DNA of 64,000 bases from Polynucleobacter sp. JS-JIR-II-b4 (GTDB taxonomy: Bacteria > Pseudomonadota > Gammaproteobacteria > Burkholderiales > Burkholderiaceae): NCBI RefSeq assembly GCF_018687815.1, contig NZ_CP061306.1, positions 1,178,001-1,242,000 on the forward strand, in the 5' to 3' direction. Positions 62,889 to 64,000 of this stretch are shown piece after piece. The position numbers were made by a program, and so were the translations under genes. The notes below the pieces were generated by a model. It was not told the DNA's origin. It worked only from the letters and a program-made list of their open reading frames with translations, and did no database searches. Positions within the stretch are counted from its first letter, which is position 1, and each line of letters opens with the position of its first letter.

Positions 62889-64000
62889 CTAAGTCAGCTC
62901 TGCAGCCGCAAATAGCTCTTTCGTATAGGTCTGACGAGGATGCTTAATCAGGGTTTCGGTATCACCAAATTCCACCACCTTGCCCCCTTTGAGAACCATC
63001 ACCTCGTGAGACATTGCTCTAATCACTGCCAGATCATGACTAATCATGAGGTAGGCTAAGTTGTACTTTTTTTGCAGCTCGGTCAATAAGGCAAGTACCT
63101 GTTTTTGAATCGAGACATCCAATGCCGAGGTGGGCTCATCTAATACCAAAATTTGTGGGCGCAAAATTAAGGCGCGCGCAATCGCAATTCTTTGGCGCTG
63201 CCCTCCAGAAAATTCATGGGGGTAGCGCAGAAGCGCAGAACGATCTAAACCCACTTCTTTGAGCATATCCACTACACGTGTCTCACGTTCTGCAGTAGAC
63301 AGTTTCGGAAAATGCACATCCAAGCCCTCAGAAATAATCTGCAATACGTTCATGCGCGGTGAAAGCGAGCCAAAGGGATCCTGAAAGATCACCTGCAAGC
63401 TAGAACGCATCGCACGTCGCTCAATAGGCTTGAGTGTTTGCCAATCGCTGCCAAGTACATCAACATTGCCAGTCACTTCTGCCATTGAATCACCCAGCAA
63501 ACCGAGCACAGCCATACCCAGTGTGGTTTTGCCAGAGCCTGATTCGCCAATGACACCGATAGTCTGACCTTGCTTTAATGCAAAGCTGACTTTTTTCAAT
63601 ACTTTATGTGATGGCGCTTTTTTAAACCAAGAGACCGACTCTGCGCTCGGGTAAGCAACCGAGAGGTCCTCTGTTTTCAACAACACTGGAGCTAATGGCA
63701 TCAGAGGTGCAAGGTCGCGTACCGGCTCACTATTGACCAAGGCGCGCGTATAAGGATCCTCTGGGTGTTCAAATACTTGTTTGGTTGGCCCAGTCTCCAT
63801 CAAGTTACCTTGATTGAGCACAGCGACACGTTGTGCAAAATGCTTCACCAAATTGAGATCATGGGTAATCAACAAAATGCCCATACCACCATGATCTTTG
63901 GATTCCTCTTGGAGCTCTTTGAGTAAATCCAAGATTTGCAAACGCAAACTCACATCTAAGGCTGTCGTAGGCTCATCTGCAATCAGTAGTCGTGGCTTAC
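62889..64000 (-). CDS. tandem-ATPase peptide/oligopeptide ABC transporter protein (YejF-like), 5' part cut by window edge
   Basis: At least 370 aa are visible. The frame stays open to the window end, so the start lies outside. The visible first part holds the end of a first ATPase: Walker B LLIADEPTTALDV and H-loop LLITHDLNLVKHFAQR. A full second ATPase follows, with Walker A GVIGESGSGKTTLGMAVLG, signature FSGGQRQRIAIARAL, Walker B ILVLDEPTSALDVS and H-loop MISHDLAVI. Two ATPases on one chain is the YejF/GsiA pattern for peptide or glutathione-type import. The permeases must lie beyond the edge. Confidence 0.9.
   Translation of the reverse strand, partial: KPRLLIADEPTTALDVSLRLQILDLLKELQEESKDHGGMGILLITHDLNLVKHFAQRVAVLNQGNLMETGPTKQVFEHPEDPYTRALVNSEPVRDLAPLMPLAPVLLKTEDLSVAYPSAESVSWFKKAPSHKVLKKVSFALKQGQTIGVIGESGSGKTTLGMAVLGLLGDSMAEVTGNVDVLGSDWQTLKPIERRAMRSSLQVIFQDPFGSLSPRMNVLQIISEGLDVHFPKLSTAERETRVVDMLKEVGLDRSALLRYPHEFSGGQRQRIAIARALILRPQILVLDEPTSALDVSIQKQVLALLTELQKKYNLAYLMISHDLAVIRAMSHEVMVLKGGKVVEFGDTETLIKHPRQTYTKELFAAAELT

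Overview
The window looks like chromosomal DNA of a free-living freshwater betaproteobacterium, most likely Polynucleobacter or a close relative (Burkholderiaceae). This rests on gene content and order: rimP-nusA-infB-rbfA-truB-typA, scpB-rluB, an intracellular PHB depolymerase with a cysteine nucleophile, Bug/TctC-type binding proteins, a complete liv transporter operon, and small intergenic gaps. Placement is from recognition of families, not from a search. Coding density is very high. No gap between genes exceeds about 220 bases, and no insertion sequence, prophage, integron or CRISPR array is visible.

Layout. 1-1.7 kb: exported DUF1080 protein, a TumE/TumA-type toxin-antitoxin pair with a palindromic operator, and a YciI-like protein. 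1.77-8.8 kb: tRNA-Ser(GGA), acetyl-CoA synthetase, class I fumarase, murI leading into tonB-exbB-exbD, an exported protein and tRNA-Leu(UAA). 8.9-13.2 kb: membrane-anchored penicillin acylase-like Ntn hydrolase, two small envelope proteins, purU. 13.2-18 kb: a leftward run of six genes, a two-subunit molybdenum hydroxylase followed by soxX, a soxY relative, soxZ and soxA, with no soxB or soxCD in the window. 18-24 kb: livKHMGF ending in an M20 amidohydrolase. 24.2-29.9 kb: lrgA/lrgB, higBA, a class III aminotransferase, a Bug-type binding protein and a gamma-glutamyltransferase-like enzyme. 30-36 kb: Pif1-like helicase coupled to an FGE-fold protein, tRNA-His with a near-ideal promoter, dusA, two small genes and an FMN glutamate-synthase-like enzyme. 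36-40.7 kb: an RluA-type synthase and a compact leftward operon (GST, cupin, unknown, phaZ, unknown, methylmalonyl-CoA decarboxylase-like).

40.9-47.8 kb: a rightward three-gene cassette, transglutaminase-DUF2126, ATP-grasp/alpha-E fusion and a second transglutaminase. This resembles the predicted amidoligase/peptidase systems whose product is unknown. 47.9-61 kb: tex, typA, the truB-rbfA-infB-nusA-rimP translation operon, an rluB-like synthase with long disordered ends, and scpB. 61-64 kb: patatin-like lipoprotein, an NlpC/P60 protein that has lost its catalytic cysteine, and a truncated (window edge) tandem-ATPase peptide ABC protein.

The strongest candidates for undescribed biology are the sox-like XYZA set with a non-GGCGG carrier arm tied to a molybdenum hydroxylase, and the transglutaminase/ATP-grasp/alpha-E cassette. 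Next come the phaZ operon with two unknown small proteins, the cysteine-less NlpC/P60 protein, and a structured leader in front of rimP-nusA.
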